From contig JAJQRF010000005.1 of assembly GCA_021228405.1 (NCBI GenBank), forward strand, positions 186,001-250,000: DNA of 64,000 nt, read 5' to 3'. Every line of letters starts with the position of its first letter. Position 1 is the first letter of the stretch. Positions 34,338-44,376 of this stretch are shown one piece after another. The notes beneath the pieces were generated by a model. It had not been told where the DNA came from and did no database searches. It saw only the letters and a program-made list of their open reading frames with translations. Source of the DNA: Pyrinomonadaceae bacterium (lineage in GTDB: Bacteria > Acidobacteriota > Blastocatellia > Pyrinomonadales > Pyrinomonadaceae). The position numbers and the translations under genes are program-made.

Positions 34338-34365
34338 CCGTTATCAGTTATCCGTTATCACCTAT
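34338..34365. repeat. Heptanucleotide tract at the gyrA stop codon
   Basis: Units on +: ccgttat, cagttat, ccgttat, cacctat. The last one includes the gyrA stop codon (34362-34364), so the tract begins exactly where coding ends and runs to the terminator stem. Confidence 0.65.
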
Positions 34366-36908
34366 TCGTCATCTTCTTCGGTGATTTCGAGCAATGACGC
34401 GCTCGTAACGAGATCGTCTTCGCCGGTGCGGATGAGCATCACGCCCTGCGCCGAACGACCCGTTTCGCGGATTTTGTCAACGCCGAGCCGGATGAGTTTC
34501 GCCTGTTGGGTGATAATCATAATCTCCGAATCTTCGTTGACGGGAAACGCCGCGACGACTTTTCCGGTCTTGTCGGTCGTTTTCATATTGATAACGCCCT
34601 TACCGCCGCGTTTCGTCAGACGGTAATTTAAAACCTGCGTCTGCTTGCCGTAGCCCTGCTCGGAAACGGAAAGTATTTTCTCCGTTCCTTCCGCCGAAAC
34701 CGCGAGCACCGCAACGCAGAAATCGCCTTCGCGCAAGTCCACGCCGCGCACACCGCGTGCGACGCGTCCCATCGGGCGCACGTCGGTTTCCTTGAAACGA
34801 ACCGCCATCCCGTCGTGCGTGGCGATCAAAATCTGCTGTTTGCCGTCGGTTCTGATGACATCGAGCAGTTCGTCGCCTTCGTCGATGTTGATCGCATTGA
34901 TGCCGTTGACGCGGATGTTTTGATAATCAGCCAGCGACGATTTTTTGATAACGCCCTGTTTCGTCACCATCGTCAGATAAGTTTCTTCCGAAAAATCGCG
35001 CACCGGCATCACGGCAACCAGTTTTTTCTCGCTCGAAAGCTGAATCAAGTTGACGACCGCCTTTCCGCGCGCCGACGGGTCGGCTTCGGGAATCTCGTGA
35101 ACCTTCATTTTGAAAACCTGTCCGTCTTCGGTAAAGATCATTAGGTAAGCGTGCGTCGAAGCGATGAAAAGATGTTCGACGAAATCTTCGTTTTTCGCCT
35201 TTGCACCGAGCCGACCTTTGCCGCCGCGTCCCTGTTTCGAGTAGATCGAAACGGGCGTGCGTTTGATGTAGCCCTGATTCGTGACGGTGATCGCCACGTC
35301 TTCGTCGGGAATCAAATCTTCGATGCGAAGTTCGATTCCGGCATCGACGATCTCGGTTTTACGTGCATCGCCGAAGTTCTTTTTGACTTCCTGCAATTCT
35401 TCGATAATGACCTGACGCAAAAGATGTTCGTTCGCCAGAATCGCTTCGAGTTCGGCAATGACTTTCAAGATCGCTTCGAGTTCGTCGATAATTTTCTGAC
35501 GTTCGAGAGCCGAAAGTCTGCGAAGTTGCAGATCGAGAATCGCCTGCGCCTGAATGTCGGTGAAACGAAGTCCGCCGATGACTCTTTCCAAATCCTTCAA
35601 AAAGCCCGCGAGCGTTTTGTCGCTTGCCACGCCTTTCCAGTTTTTGACTTCGTGCAGATTGGCAAATTTGCCCGTCAAAAACTGCTTCGCTTCATCGACC
35701 GAGCGCGAATTGCGAATGAGCGGAATGATGTAATCGAGCGCGTCGATGGCTTTGTTCAAACCTTCCAAAATATGCGCGCGCGCCTGTGCTTTCTTGAGTT
35801 CAAACTCGGTGCGTCGGCGGACGACTTCGCGGCGGAACTCGACAAACGCTTCGAGCATCTGTTTCAGATTCAGGATGCGCGGCTGTCCGTCGATGATCGA
35901 AAGATTGATGATGCCGAACGACGACTGCATCGGCGTTAATTTATAAAGTTTGTTGAGCACGACCTGCGGCACGGCATCGCGTTTGAGTTCGATGACGACG
36001 CGGATTCCCTCGCGGTTCGATTCGTCGCGGATTTCCGAAATGCCGTCGAGTTTTTTCTCGTTGACCAGTTCGGCAATGCGTTCGATCAAACGCGATTTGT
36101 TCAACTGATACGGAATTTCCGTAATGACGACCGCATCCTTTTCACGGTCGCCGCGCCCGATGCGGTCGATTGCCGCCCGCGCCCGCATCTGGATCACGCC
36201 GCGTCCTTCGCGGTAGGCGCGGTGAATCTCTTCACGTCCGTAAATAAAACCGCCCGTCGGGAAATCGGGTCCCGGAACGATCTTGATAAGTTCGTCGATC
36301 GAAATTTCGGGCTTTTTGACGAGCGCGATGGTCGCTTCGAGAATTTCCGTCAGATTATGCGGCGGAATCTTGGAAGCCATCCCGACCGCGATTCCTTCCG
36401 AACCGTTGACGAGCAGATTCGGAATGCGCGTCGGCAAAACCGAAGGCTCGGAAAGCGATTCGTCGTAGTTCGGGATAAAATCGACGGTTTCCTTTTCGAT
36501 GTCGGCAAGCACGTCGTTCGTCAGTTTCGCCATACGGACTTCCGTATAACGCATCGCCGCCGCGTTGTCGCCATCAATCGAGCCGAAATTTCCCTGCCCG
36601 TCAACGAGCGGATAGCGCATCGAAAAATCCTGCGCGAGCCGAACGACCGTTCCGTAAACCGATTGGTCGCCGTGCGGGTGATATTTTCCTATGCAGTCTC
36701 CTACCACACGAGCCGATTTTTTGTAGGCTTTGTTGTATGTGTTGCCGAGTTCGTGCATCGCCCATAACACGCGGCGGTGAACGGGTTTCAGCCCGTCACG
36801 CACGTCCGGCAGAGCGCGTCCGACGATCACCGACATAGCATAGTCGAGATACGAACGCCGCATTTCATCTTCGATATTAATCTGATTGCGTTCTAAAATG
36901 TTGTCCAT
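34362..36908 (-). CDS. gyrA: DNA gyrase subunit A
   Basis: 848 residues. N-terminal breakage-reunion domain with catalytic Tyr121 in MRYTEVRM and the usual [14 protein letters not shown] and GKYHPHGD segments. The coiled-coil arm follows, and then a C-terminal beta-pinwheel opened by a GyrA-box variant (SKQGRGGKG). The box identifies it as gyrase rather than ParC. In the quinolone-resistance region the residue equivalent to E. coli Ser83 is Gln82 and that equivalent to Asp87 is Gly86 ([10 protein letters not shown]). The gene stands alone, with no gyrB nearby. Confidence 0.96.
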   Translation of the reverse strand: MDNILERNQINIEDEMRRSYLDYAMSVIVGRALPDVRDGLKPVHRRVLWAMHELGNTYNKAYKKSARVVGDCIGKYHPHGDQSVYGTVVRLAQDFSMRYPLVDGQGNFGSIDGDNAAAMRYTEVRMAKLTNDVLADIEKETVDFIPNYDESLSEPSVLPTRIPNLLVNGSEGIAVGMASKIPPHNLTEILEATIALVKKPEISIDELIKIVPGPDFPTGGFIYGREEIHRAYREGRGVIQMRARAAIDRIGRGDREKDAVVITEIPYQLNKSRLIERIAELVNEKKLDGISEIRDESNREGIRVVIELKRDAVPQVVLNKLYKLTPMQSSFGIINLSIIDGQPRILNLKQMLEAFVEFRREVVRRRTEFELKKAQARAHILEGLNKAIDALDYIIPLIRNSRSVDEAKQFLTGKFANLHEVKNWKGVASDKTLAGFLKDLERVIGGLRFTDIQAQAILDLQLRRLSALERQKIIDELEAILKVIAELEAILANEHLLRQVIIEELQEVKKNFGDARKTEIVDAGIELRIEDLIPDEDVAITVTNQGYIKRTPVSIYSKQGRGGKGRLGAKAKNEDFVEHLFIASTHAYLMIFTEDGQVFKMKVHEIPEADPSARGKAVVNLIQLSSEKKLVAVMPVRDFSEETYLTMVTKQGVIKKSSLADYQNIRVNGINAINIDEGDELLDVIRTDGKQQILIATHDGMAVRFKETDVRPMGRVARGVRGVDLREGDFCVAVLAVSAEGTEKILSVSEQGYGKQTQVLNYRLTKRGGKGVINMKTTDKTGKVVAAFPVNEDSEIMIITQQAKLIRLGVDKIRETGRSAQGVMLIRTGEDDLVTSASLLEITEEDDE

Positions 36909-37139
36909 TAATTTTCCTAATCTAAAATTTACCTTTTTTCGTTTTTGCTGAGTCGTTTGGCAAAAGGCGGAAATACAAAAAATTCTGGAATAAAATCCTG
37001 ATTAAATGTTTTCTAATTATACAGGTTACAGACCTGTTTCGCAAACGTTTCAGCCTTTATATCTATTTGGAAATAACCGATTCTCAAAGGGTTCTAAACA
37101 AAATTTCCAAAGAATTTATTTAACAATTTTGGAGGAGTT
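36909..37139. other. Divergent promoter region of gyrA and PilZ genes
   Basis: 231 bp without a gene. A 6-bp inverted repeat, acaggt-tacag-acctgt (37021-37037), lies about 100 bp from the PilZ gene and could be an operator. AGGAGG (ggaggagtt) at the right end is the ribosome-binding site of the PilZ gene. I could not place -35/-10 boxes with confidence. Confidence 0.35.
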
Positions 37140-37892
37140 ATGCTGTCATCCCAGGTCAGCGAAAAAGAAACCAGAAAGATCAATCGAATATCGCTCGCAC
37201 TGCCCCTGAGAGTTGAAACTCAGGTTGATCAAAAAGTGTTCTGGAGCGAGATCACGAGGCTTTCCGACGTTTCCGCTTTCGGCGCAGGTTTCAATCTTAA
37301 ACGCCCGATCAAACGCGGTCGGGTCGTGCAAATGATTATGCCCTTACCGCGGCAATTGCGTTGTTTCGATTTTATGGAGCCGCAATACCGTGTTTGGGGA
37401 ATTATCCGCCGCTGTGTCAAAACACGCGGCGAAAACGAATCATACGCGCACGGCGTGGCATTTATCGGGAAAAACCCGCCGCCCGGCTTTACCGATAATC
37501 CGGCGAAGCTGTTCGACATTACGACGCGCAGTAACGAAGGTTTATGGAACGTCACGGAAGCCTCTCTGCGTCCCGACGAAAGCCATCTGCCGAAAGATCA
37601 ACGCCGACATTCGCGTTTTCCGATCCCTGAAACGGTCATCGTCGAAGTTTTGGACGATAACGGGAACGTCGTCAACAGTGAATCGACCGTCACCGAAAAC
37701 TTAAGTCTCGGCGGTGCTTCGGTCTTTACGACGCTCGATGTTCAGGTCGGTTCATTTCTACGCATCATCAGCCAGCGTTATTCGACCACGATCATTTCCG
37801 TCGTGCGCGGAAGAAGGCTCGGCTCGGACGGCATTCCGCGCATTCACGTCGAATTTATCGATCACTTTTTTCCTCTCGAAGGAATCGAATAA
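37140..37892 (+). CDS. Tandem PilZ-domain protein (1)
   Basis: 250 residues. Two PilZ-like units can be read. Near residues 12-110 are R-x3-R (RKINR) and D-x-S-x2-G (DVSAFG), closing with GVAFIGKN. Near 158-245 are RRHSR and ENLSLGG, the canonical c-di-GMP-binding pair, closing with HVEFIDHF. PilZ proteins bind c-di-GMP and alter motility or polysaccharide export. No membrane segment, so it is cytosolic. GGAGGAG stands just before the ATG. A paralogue follows 90 bp downstream. Confidence 0.8.
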   Translation: MLSSQVSEKETRKINRISLALPLRVETQVDQKVFWSEITRLSDVSAFGAGFNLKRPIKRGRVVQMIMPLPRQLRCFDFMEPQYRVWGIIRRCVKTRGENESYAHGVAFIGKNPPPGFTDNPAKLFDITTRSNEGLWNVTEASLRPDESHLPKDQRRHSRFPIPETVIVEVLDDNGNVVNSESTVTENLSLGGASVFTTLDVQVGSFLRIISQRYSTTIISVVRGRRLGSDGIPRIHVEFIDHFFPLEGIE

Positions 37893-37982
37893 GTTTTTTG
37901 TAAATCAAAAGGGTTCAAGTCAAGCAGGTTCCATAATGTTACTCCCAACGCATTAAATCTAACATTCAAAACAGGAGAAATT

Positions 37983-38738
37983 ATGACCATCTCAACCCAA
38001 ATGGAAAAGCGTCAAAACCGGCGTTTTCCGTCTTCGTTTACATTAACAGTCAAGGCAAAACAAGATAAAGATTCTTATTGGACGGAAACATCCGAGGTTT
38101 TAACCATTTCGAGAAACGGCGCGGGCTTTTACCTGCCGCGCAGATGTCGGGTCGGGCAACTGCTTTCTTTGCTGATGCCGATGCCGAAACAACTGCGCGG
38201 TTACGACGAAGACAAGGAACTTTACCGCATCTGGGGTTTGGTTCAGCACTGCAATCCCGTTTCGGGCGACGAAAGCAAAGGTTTTCAAATCGGTGTCGCT
38301 TTCATCGGCAAAAACGCGCCCGAAAGCTATCACGAAACTCCGCAGCAATCATATATGATCTGCGGGATGAACGAAGACGGCTACTGGAATATCAAAGAAA
38401 CCGCCACGCCTTTCATAACCCGCAAATTTACGCGTTACTGGACTGCAATCGATTTAAAGCTCGAAGTTATCGACATCGACGGAAACGTGATCTACGAAGA
38501 TTTTGCGAAAACCGAAAATGTCAGCTACAGCGGCGCGGCGGTTTTTACATATCTCGATGCCAACGTCGGCGAATGTTGCCGTGTGACGGACGAGAAACGC
38601 GACTTTTCGGCGATCGCCGTCGTGCGCAACCGCAAATTGGGTAAAGACAAGCTTCCGCGTCTGCATCTGGAATTCGTCGACGTGAAATTCCCGATTGAGA
38701 AATTAGATTCGGGCGTTGAAAGAACCGAAGAAAATTAG
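37983..38738 (+). CDS. Tandem PilZ-domain protein (2), paralogue
   Basis: 251 residues, collinear with the preceding protein (MPMPKQLRG and VAFIGKNAP match MPLPRQLRC and VAFIGKNPP). The N-terminal unit has RQNRR and TISRNGAG; the C-terminal unit has RKFTR and NVSYSGAA. In this copy the C-terminal motif is further from the consensus N-x-S-x2-G-G, so the two paralogues may differ in which domain binds nucleotide. AGGAGA precedes the ATG. It probably shares a transcript with the first copy. Confidence 0.78.
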   Translation: MTISTQMEKRQNRRFPSSFTLTVKAKQDKDSYWTETSEVLTISRNGAGFYLPRRCRVGQLLSLLMPMPKQLRGYDEDKELYRIWGLVQHCNPVSGDESKGFQIGVAFIGKNAPESYHETPQQSYMICGMNEDGYWNIKETATPFITRKFTRYWTAIDLKLEVIDIDGNVIYEDFAKTENVSYSGAAVFTYLDANVGECCRVTDEKRDFSAIAVVRNRKLGKDKLPRLHLEFVDVKFPIEKLDSGVERTEEN

Positions 38739-38776
38739 TTATCCTTGACGGTGAAATCATTTATTTTTTACCGCCT

Positions 38777-39454
38777 GTGAAAGAATCAGCCGAAATCAAA
38801 TATCCGTCACCGTTCGTTTTTGAAATTTGCCGCTTCATCGGTCTGACTGCCAGCAAAATCCTGTGGCGGATAAAATACTACAACACCGAAAATATCCCGC
38901 AAGATACGACGCGCGGACTGCTGATCGTGCCGAATCATCAATCCTACGTCGATCCGGTCTGGATTTCTCTGCCGATCAGAAGAAAGTTTCGTTATATGGC
39001 TTACGATAAAGCCTTTGAATGGTTTTTTATCGGCAAGGTCATCCGTTATTTAGGTTCATTTCCCGTAAGTCTGGACAGCAAAGGAACGCTCAAGGCGTGG
39101 CGCGAATCGAAAGCCGCGCTCGCGGATAAAGCCGCGCTCATCATTTTTCCCGAAGGCGCGCGCGAATTTGCCGACGGCAAAATGCTCCCGTTCAAATCCG
39201 GCGCGATCCGTCTTGCCATCGAAGCGGAAGTTCCGATTCTGCCCGTGACGGTTCGCGGCGCAAATAAAGTTTGGGCGCAGGGAATGAAATATCCGAGTTT
39301 TTTTCATCGCGTCGAGATATTTTTTCATCCTGCCGTCGAACTCGAAAAACCTGCAAACAAAGAAGATTTACACGAATACATCGAAAAAGTAACCGCCGAC
39401 CTGCAAAAACAGATCGGCGGTCTTTTGTCTGAAAAATCTGAATTAAATCAGTAA
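38777..39454 (+). CDS. 1-acyl-glycerol-3-phosphate acyltransferase (PlsC-like)
   Basis: 225 residues. Catalytic H-x4-D is in PNHQSYVD (His54, Asp59). The substrate motif FPEGAR lies near residues 124-129, and PVTVRGANK follows. One N-terminal amphipathic segment suggests a peripheral inner-membrane location. It transfers an acyl chain to lysophosphatidate or a related acceptor. The frame starts with GTG at 38777, 38 bp after the second PilZ gene. Its 3' end overlaps the convergent methyltransferase by 12 bp. Confidence 0.88.
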   Translation: MKESAEIKYPSPFVFEICRFIGLTASKILWRIKYYNTENIPQDTTRGLLIVPNHQSYVDPVWISLPIRRKFRYMAYDKAFEWFFIGKVIRYLGSFPVSLDSKGTLKAWRESKAALADKAALIIFPEGAREFADGKMLPFKSGAIRLAIEAEVPILPVTVRGANKVWAQGMKYPSFFHRVEIFFHPAVELEKPANKEDLHEYIEKVTADLQKQIGGLLSEKSELNQ

Positions 39455-40330
39455 ACCCGAATCATTTTCCTTTTCAAAAACCAATTCGTTACAGCCGAGC
39501 CCGACACCTTTCGTTTTCAATTTCGTCAGACGATAACCTTTTTCCTTATAAAAATTAAAAAGTTCTTCGGGCGAAGCGACTTCATACGGGAAACCGCCGA
39601 CCCAATCGATGATGTCATACCAGCGATTCATTCCGCGACCGTTTTTGTATTTCGTCCACGAATTGACGTAGTTTTGCGGTTTTAAGGTGACGAGCGATTT
39701 TATCAAAGCCTTTCCTTCTTCGGGCGCAATTGCCAGAATTGCAAACGGGGTTTTCAGCAGTTTCGGCAGTTTGCAATAGGTTTTCTTGATCCAATGCCAG
39801 CGTTTTGCCTGGCTTCCCGTGTCGTTGTAGATCGCGATGAAAAGTTTCCCGCCGTCGGCAACGGGCAACGCCGCGTTTTCCAAAGCCTTCCACATCTCAC
39901 CCGTGTGATGAAGCACGCCCCACGAATAAACGATGTCGAATTTTCCTAAAGATTCAACGTAATTTCTGTCCAAAGCCGAACCTTGTTCGATCGTCCAGTT
40001 TTCATCGCCGTCAAAATATCTGCGCTTTAATTCCTTCGTGCAGGCAAACGAATTTGAATCGAAATCGAACGAAAAAACCTTTGCGCCTAAGCGTCGCGCC
40101 GCGAGCGAAAAAAGTCCGCTTCCCGAACCGATGTCGAGAAAGGTCTTGCCTTTCAAATCTTCGACTTCGAGCATTTCGCGCAAAGATTCTTCGGCTTTGG
40201 CGATGCGTTCGTCGTCCAGAACGGAAAGAAACGCGCTCCAGTTTTTGCCGAACTCGAAGCGTTCTCCTTTTTCGACTTCTTTTGTATGTTGTTGTGCAAT
40301 TTCCTGCATTTCAATTGTGGCTGTGTTCAT
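39443..40330 (-). CDS. SAM-dependent methyltransferase (class I)
   Basis: 295 residues. The SAM-binding loop is FLDIGSGSGLFSLAARRLGAKVFSFDFD at ~60-87, then IVYSWGVLHHTGEMWKALENA as motif IV/post-I. The C-terminal part contains conserved Trp/Arg-rich pieces (RGMNRWYDIIDWVGGFPYE) shared with methyltransferases of polysaccharide loci. Likely acts on a sugar or carrier-linked glycan, although the target is not visible in sequence. Left edge of the polysaccharide locus. Confidence 0.82.
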   Translation of the reverse strand: MNTATIEMQEIAQQHTKEVEKGERFEFGKNWSAFLSVLDDERIAKAEESLREMLEVEDLKGKTFLDIGSGSGLFSLAARRLGAKVFSFDFDSNSFACTKELKRRYFDGDENWTIEQGSALDRNYVESLGKFDIVYSWGVLHHTGEMWKALENAALPVADGGKLFIAIYNDTGSQAKRWHWIKKTYCKLPKLLKTPFAILAIAPEEGKALIKSLVTLKPQNYVNSWTKYKNGRGMNRWYDIIDWVGGFPYEVASPEELFNFYKEKGYRLTKLKTKGVGLGCNELVFEKENDSGLLI

Positions 40331-40377
40331 TGTTCGTTTTTGAAAAAGTAATTAAGAATTCGTGAAAACCGACTCTT

Positions 40378-41001
40378 TCAATAAAACAACCAATAAACCG
40401 CGCTTTTCAGATATTCGCCCGCAACCATTTGCCAGCCCTTCGGTTTCAGCCACCAAAATCGCGGATTCGGCGATTGAATGCCGGGCGGCGGCGAAACGAT
40501 CCCGATCTCGGTTGCGACTTGCCTTTCCGCCAAAATCTTTTCAAATGTCCGCAAACTGCGGCTCGTGTGGTAAGCCGAAGTGACGATCAACACCTTTTTC
40601 AGATCGTCTTTTTTCGCTTTTTCGGCAAAAGCGATCGCTTCCCAGACGGTTCCGCTCACCTGCGGTTCCAAAACCTCGATATTTTCAGCCCGAACGCCGT
40701 TTCTCAAAAGGTTTTTCTGCGCCAGTTCGACTAACGCGGGATTTTTCTGCTCGGTTTTTGACCAGCTTCCGAATTCGCCGTCATTCGTCAGAATAATTTT
40801 CGGCGCAACGCCGTTTTGATAAAGTTCGGCGGCTTTTTGCGTGCGTTCGAGATAAGTTCCCGAACCGCTCAAAACAAAAATTGCATCGGCGCGTTCCAAA
40901 GGCTTTTCGATTATCAAATTCGTCGCCAGAAACGGCGCGATCACTACCCAAGCAATAATGAAAATAATAAACGGAATTCCAAACTTCAAAATTCTCCTCA
41001 T
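40378..41001 (-). CDS. YdcF/SanA-like DUF218 membrane protein
   Basis: 207 residues from the ATG at 41001, which overlaps the upstream stop as TGATG (coupled translation); the frame opens earlier, at 41031, but only inside that gene. One N-terminal transmembrane helix (FGIPFIIFIIAWVVIAPFLATNLI) precedes a DUF218 domain (ADAIFVLSGSGTYLERTQKAAELYQNG...ILTNDG, then VLIVTSAYHTSRSLRTFEKIL). DUF218 proteins are implicated in envelope polysaccharide processing in several bacteria; the reaction is unsettled. Confidence 0.82.
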   Translation of the reverse strand: MRRILKFGIPFIIFIIAWVVIAPFLATNLIIEKPLERADAIFVLSGSGTYLERTQKAAELYQNGVAPKIILTNDGEFGSWSKTEQKNPALVELAQKNLLRNGVRAENIEVLEPQVSGTVWEAIAFAEKAKKDDLKKVLIVTSAYHTSRSLRTFEKILAERQVATEIGIVSPPPGIQSPNPRFWWLKPKGWQMVAGEYLKSAVYWLFY

Positions 41002-42209
41002 CACCGCGTCACCGCGTCGCCGTGTCTGCACGTCCGCATAATCCCGCGCAGTTCGTCGATCTTCGCCTCCCAGCTTTCGTGTTCGATTCCGTCCGAAATT
41101 TCCTCTTTCGGCTTCGTATTTTGCAAAACGAATTCGATCTTTTCGATAAAATCCGCGTGATTTTCACCGATCAGACAATTATCCAAAATCCGCACTTCGG
41201 GAATGTCGGTCGAAACGACCTGCAAACCCGCCGCAAGATATTCACGCACCTTCAACGGATTTGCCGCCAGCGTCAATTCGTTGATCTCGAAAGGATTTAA
41301 CGCCACGTCAAACGCTTTGCAATAATTCGGAAGTTCCGCGTAAGGTTTGCGACCGGGAAAATGAATGTTCGGAATTCCGTCGAGAATCTTTATCTTTTTT
41401 TCCGCGTCAACCGCAATTTTTCCGATCAAAACGAGCGAACCGTTTTTGAAATGTTCCGCCGTTTTTTTCAGAAGTTCAAAATCGACCCAATCCGCCAGAA
41501 GCCCGTGAAAACCAATGATCGGGCGCGGTAAATTCTTGATCTCGTCGGGAATTTTCGTTTCATCGCTCAACGCCTTGCGAAAATGTTTCCAATCCGTCCC
41601 GTGACGAATGACGAAAGTATTTTTATTGAAATGATGTTTTGATTCAAACAGCTTTTCCGCCGAAACAATAACCAGATCGCTTTTGCTGAACAAATCTTCC
41701 TCGATTTCCTTAAGCCCCGCCGCAACGCCCGTAAATGCCGTGTATTCGTCAACGCAATAATAAATCAGTTCACTTTCGCCGAGCTTTCCTGCCAGCAATC
41801 CCGCCGCCGGATTGAAAACCATATTGATCGGACTTTGAAATTTCAGCTTCCGCATCGCTTTTTTGACCTGCGAAACGAGAAATTTTTCGTTGAATTTACG
41901 GACGGCATCGTTTCCGTAAGTCGGGATCGCAAGCGGATTGAGCACGTGAATGTTCGGTTCGACTTCCTTAACGGGTTCGGTAAAACTCTTTAGTTTTTTG
42001 AAAATCCGCGAAATGTCCTTGCTCGAAGTCGTCGGCATCCGGTTGGCAATCGCGTTGATCCACAAAATCCGATTTTCACGCGAAAGAACGCGCATCAAGT
42101 GAGTTTTTGAAAGCGGATCGCCTGTCCAATCGTGCGAAAAACACAAAATATCACGTCCGCGCAAAACGTCCGAATTCGTCTTTTTTGTTTCCAATTCAGC
42201 AATTAACAT
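41001..42209 (-). CDS. Glycosyltransferase (GT-B, group 1-like)
   Basis: 402 residues. It opens with DILCFSHDWTGDPLSKTHLMRVLSRENRILWI, a layout known from capsule or EPS transferases. Further parts are ELIYYCVDEYTAFTG, then FVIRHGTDWKHF, and the C-terminal nucleotide-sugar part RPIIGFHGLLADWVDFELL...PNYCKAFDVALNPFEINELTLAANPLKVREYLAAGLQVV (E-x7-E-like region). Cytoplasmic face. Donor and acceptor unknown. Confidence 0.85.
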   Translation of the reverse strand: MLIAELETKKTNSDVLRGRDILCFSHDWTGDPLSKTHLMRVLSRENRILWINAIANRMPTTSSKDISRIFKKLKSFTEPVKEVEPNIHVLNPLAIPTYGNDAVRKFNEKFLVSQVKKAMRKLKFQSPINMVFNPAAGLLAGKLGESELIYYCVDEYTAFTGVAAGLKEIEEDLFSKSDLVIVSAEKLFESKHHFNKNTFVIRHGTDWKHFRKALSDETKIPDEIKNLPRPIIGFHGLLADWVDFELLKKTAEHFKNGSLVLIGKIAVDAEKKIKILDGIPNIHFPGRKPYAELPNYCKAFDVALNPFEINELTLAANPLKVREYLAAGLQVVSTDIPEVRILDNCLIGENHADFIEKIEFVLQNTKPKEEISDGIEHESWEAKIDELRGIMRTCRHGDAVTR

Positions 42210-42215
42210 TTTAAT

Positions 42216-42292
42216 CTTTGGGCTTTGGGTTTCGGTCTTCGGTCTTGGTTTTATTTCTGCAAAGCCCGAAAACCAAAGCCCAAAGACCGAAT
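42216..42292. repeat. Palindromic heptanucleotide tract/terminator hairpin
   Basis: Eleven 7-bp units on +, starting ctttggg, ctttggg, tttcggt, cttcggt and ending accaaag, cccaaag, accgaat. The arms 42216-42228 and 42273-42285 are perfect 13-bp complements, so the tract folds on itself. It fills the gap between asnB and the glycosyltransferase gene. Confidence 0.7.
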
Positions 42293-42298
42293 GATAAT

Positions 42299-44188
42299 TT
42301 ATGTAATAGATTCACCTTCTAAAATCTGCCTCTGCCAAATCTCGAAATTGACCAAAAACCACAATCTTTCGTCGTGATTTTCGCCCGCGTTGTGTTTGGC
42401 AACTAATTCTTTTATAAAATCGGCGTTGAAAATTCCGCGATTCAAAGCGCGTTCGTGAACAATGTATTCATCGACGATATGTTTGAATTCGTTGCGAAAC
42501 CAATTTCCGACGGGAACGGGAAAACCCATTTTCGAGCGCGTCAGGATTTGGTCGGGCAAAATTCCCCTCATCGCTTCGCGCAGAATCCATTTCGTCGTTT
42601 TGCCGCGCAGTTTCATTTCCAACGGCAATTTTGCCGTGAAACCGACGAGTTCGTGATCGAGAAACGGAACGCGCGATTCGATCGAAGCCGCCATCGACAT
42701 CTGATCCTGTTTCATCAAAAGCTCGTGCAGATAAGTTTTCGTGTCAGCGTAAAGCAATCTGTCCAAAATATTTTCCGCATCGGTTTTCTGAATCCAACGG
42801 TTTTGATAAAAATACGGGTTTTGCTCGTAAATCCGCGCCTTTGTTTCGTCCGCAAACATCTTTTCCTGCATCGCTTTCGGGAAAACCGCGAAATTATCGA
42901 AGAAAAGATTTTCGATGTCCGATTGGCGCGTCAGAAAAGTCCGCGAAAGTCTTCCGCCGATCGCGGTCGCGCCCGTTTTGACCATTTGACGCACGAAGCT
43001 CGGCGTTAAATTTTCGTATTTTTCGCCGTATTGAAGTAATTGCAGAGCTTTCGCATAACGACCGTAACCCGCCAGAATTTCGTCGCTTCCCTCGCCTGTC
43101 AAGACGACTTTGACGTGTTCCTGCGCGAGTTTTGAAACGAAATAAAGCGGAACGGACGCGATAAAGCCGAGCGGTTCGTCTTCGTGCCAGATCAGTTTCG
43201 GCAATTCGGCAAAAAACTGTTCGGGCGTGATCGTGATTTCGTGATGGTCGGTTTTGTAAGCGTTCGCAACGATTCGCGCATACTCGAATTCGTTCGCCTC
43301 GCGTTCTTTGAAACCGACCGAAAACGTTTTGATCGGCTCATCGACCATTTCCGCCATCACCGCGCAGATCGCGCTCGAATCGATGCCGCCCGACAAAAAC
43401 ATTCCGAGCGGAACGTCCGCCATCAGGCGCAATTTAACCGATTTTTTGAAAAGTTCGAGCCATTCTTCGACAAAAAGTTCGTCGTTGATGAGTTCCGTGT
43501 GTTTCGGTTCAAACGAAACATCCCAGAACTTTTCGAGCTTCAGATTTCCGTCTTTCCAGATCAGAAAATGTCCGGGCAAAAGCCGTTTCACGCCGACATA
43601 AAGCGTTTCGTCGTAGGAAGTTCCGTGATTTGCAAACTGGTCGGGCAAGGCATTGTAATTAAGTTCGGGTTTGATCGCTCCGGCTTCCAGAATCGTTTTG
43701 ATCTCCGAACCGAAAAACAGATCGCCTTTTTCGCTTAAATAATAATAGAGCGGCTTTACACCCAAACGGTCGCGGGCGATAAAAAGCGATTTTTCGCGCC
43801 TGTCCCAGATCGCAAATGCAAACATTCCGCGCAATTTTTCAAGGCATTTCGTGCCGAGTTCTTCGTAAAGATGCAGAATCGTTTCCGTGTCGCAGTGAGT
43901 TTTGTAAACGTGCCCGGCGATTTCGAGTTCGCGGCGGTAATCGGCGTGATTGTATATTTCACCGTTGTAAACGATGACGAGCGATTCGTCTTCATTAAAC
44001 ATCGGCTGTGCGCCGTGCGAAACGTCAACGATCGCCAAACGCCGATGTCCGAGTCCGATATTTTCTTCGAGAAAAATTCCGCCGTCGTCAGGTCCGCGAT
44101 GATATTGCACGTCGCGCATCATTTTGATAACGCGATCGTCTGCTCTTTGTGAGCGATTTGAATATGCTATTCCATTGATTCCGCACAT
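42299..44188 (-). CDS. asnB: Asparagine synthase (glutamine-hydrolysing), EPS-associated copy 1
   Basis: 629 residues. Class II amidotransferase with nucleophile Cys2 (MCGINGIAYS) and the glutaminase motifs HRGPDDGG and VYNGEIYN. The ATP-pyrophosphatase domain has FLSGGIDSS at ~255-263 and LTGEGSDEILAGYGR. Family members in sugar loci transfer glutamine nitrogen to a uronic acid or other carboxyl group instead of making free asparagine. A second full copy lies at 54848-56731, which favours such roles here. Confidence 0.9.
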   Translation of the reverse strand: MCGINGIAYSNRSQRADDRVIKMMRDVQYHRGPDDGGIFLEENIGLGHRRLAIVDVSHGAQPMFNEDESLVIVYNGEIYNHADYRRELEIAGHVYKTHCDTETILHLYEELGTKCLEKLRGMFAFAIWDRREKSLFIARDRLGVKPLYYYLSEKGDLFFGSEIKTILEAGAIKPELNYNALPDQFANHGTSYDETLYVGVKRLLPGHFLIWKDGNLKLEKFWDVSFEPKHTELINDELFVEEWLELFKKSVKLRLMADVPLGMFLSGGIDSSAICAVMAEMVDEPIKTFSVGFKEREANEFEYARIVANAYKTDHHEITITPEQFFAELPKLIWHEDEPLGFIASVPLYFVSKLAQEHVKVVLTGEGSDEILAGYGRYAKALQLLQYGEKYENLTPSFVRQMVKTGATAIGGRLSRTFLTRQSDIENLFFDNFAVFPKAMQEKMFADETKARIYEQNPYFYQNRWIQKTDAENILDRLLYADTKTYLHELLMKQDQMSMAASIESRVPFLDHELVGFTAKLPLEMKLRGKTTKWILREAMRGILPDQILTRSKMGFPVPVGNWFRNEFKHIVDEYIVHERALNRGIFNADFIKELVAKHNAGENHDERLWFLVNFEIWQRQILEGESIT

Positions 44189-44376
44189 ATTTGCAAGGGT
44201 TGGAGTTACTTTTGGGATTAGTTTGCAAGCCGAAAGAAGCCTTGAATATTTTACATTATTTTAATGGCTTTTGGCGATAAATATTTCCGCATTCCGAAAA
44301 AACCTCGAAATCGGAATTCCGGCTTTTTTCCGACTTTATTTATCATCGAAATGCCGAATCGTTTATAATTCAAAAA

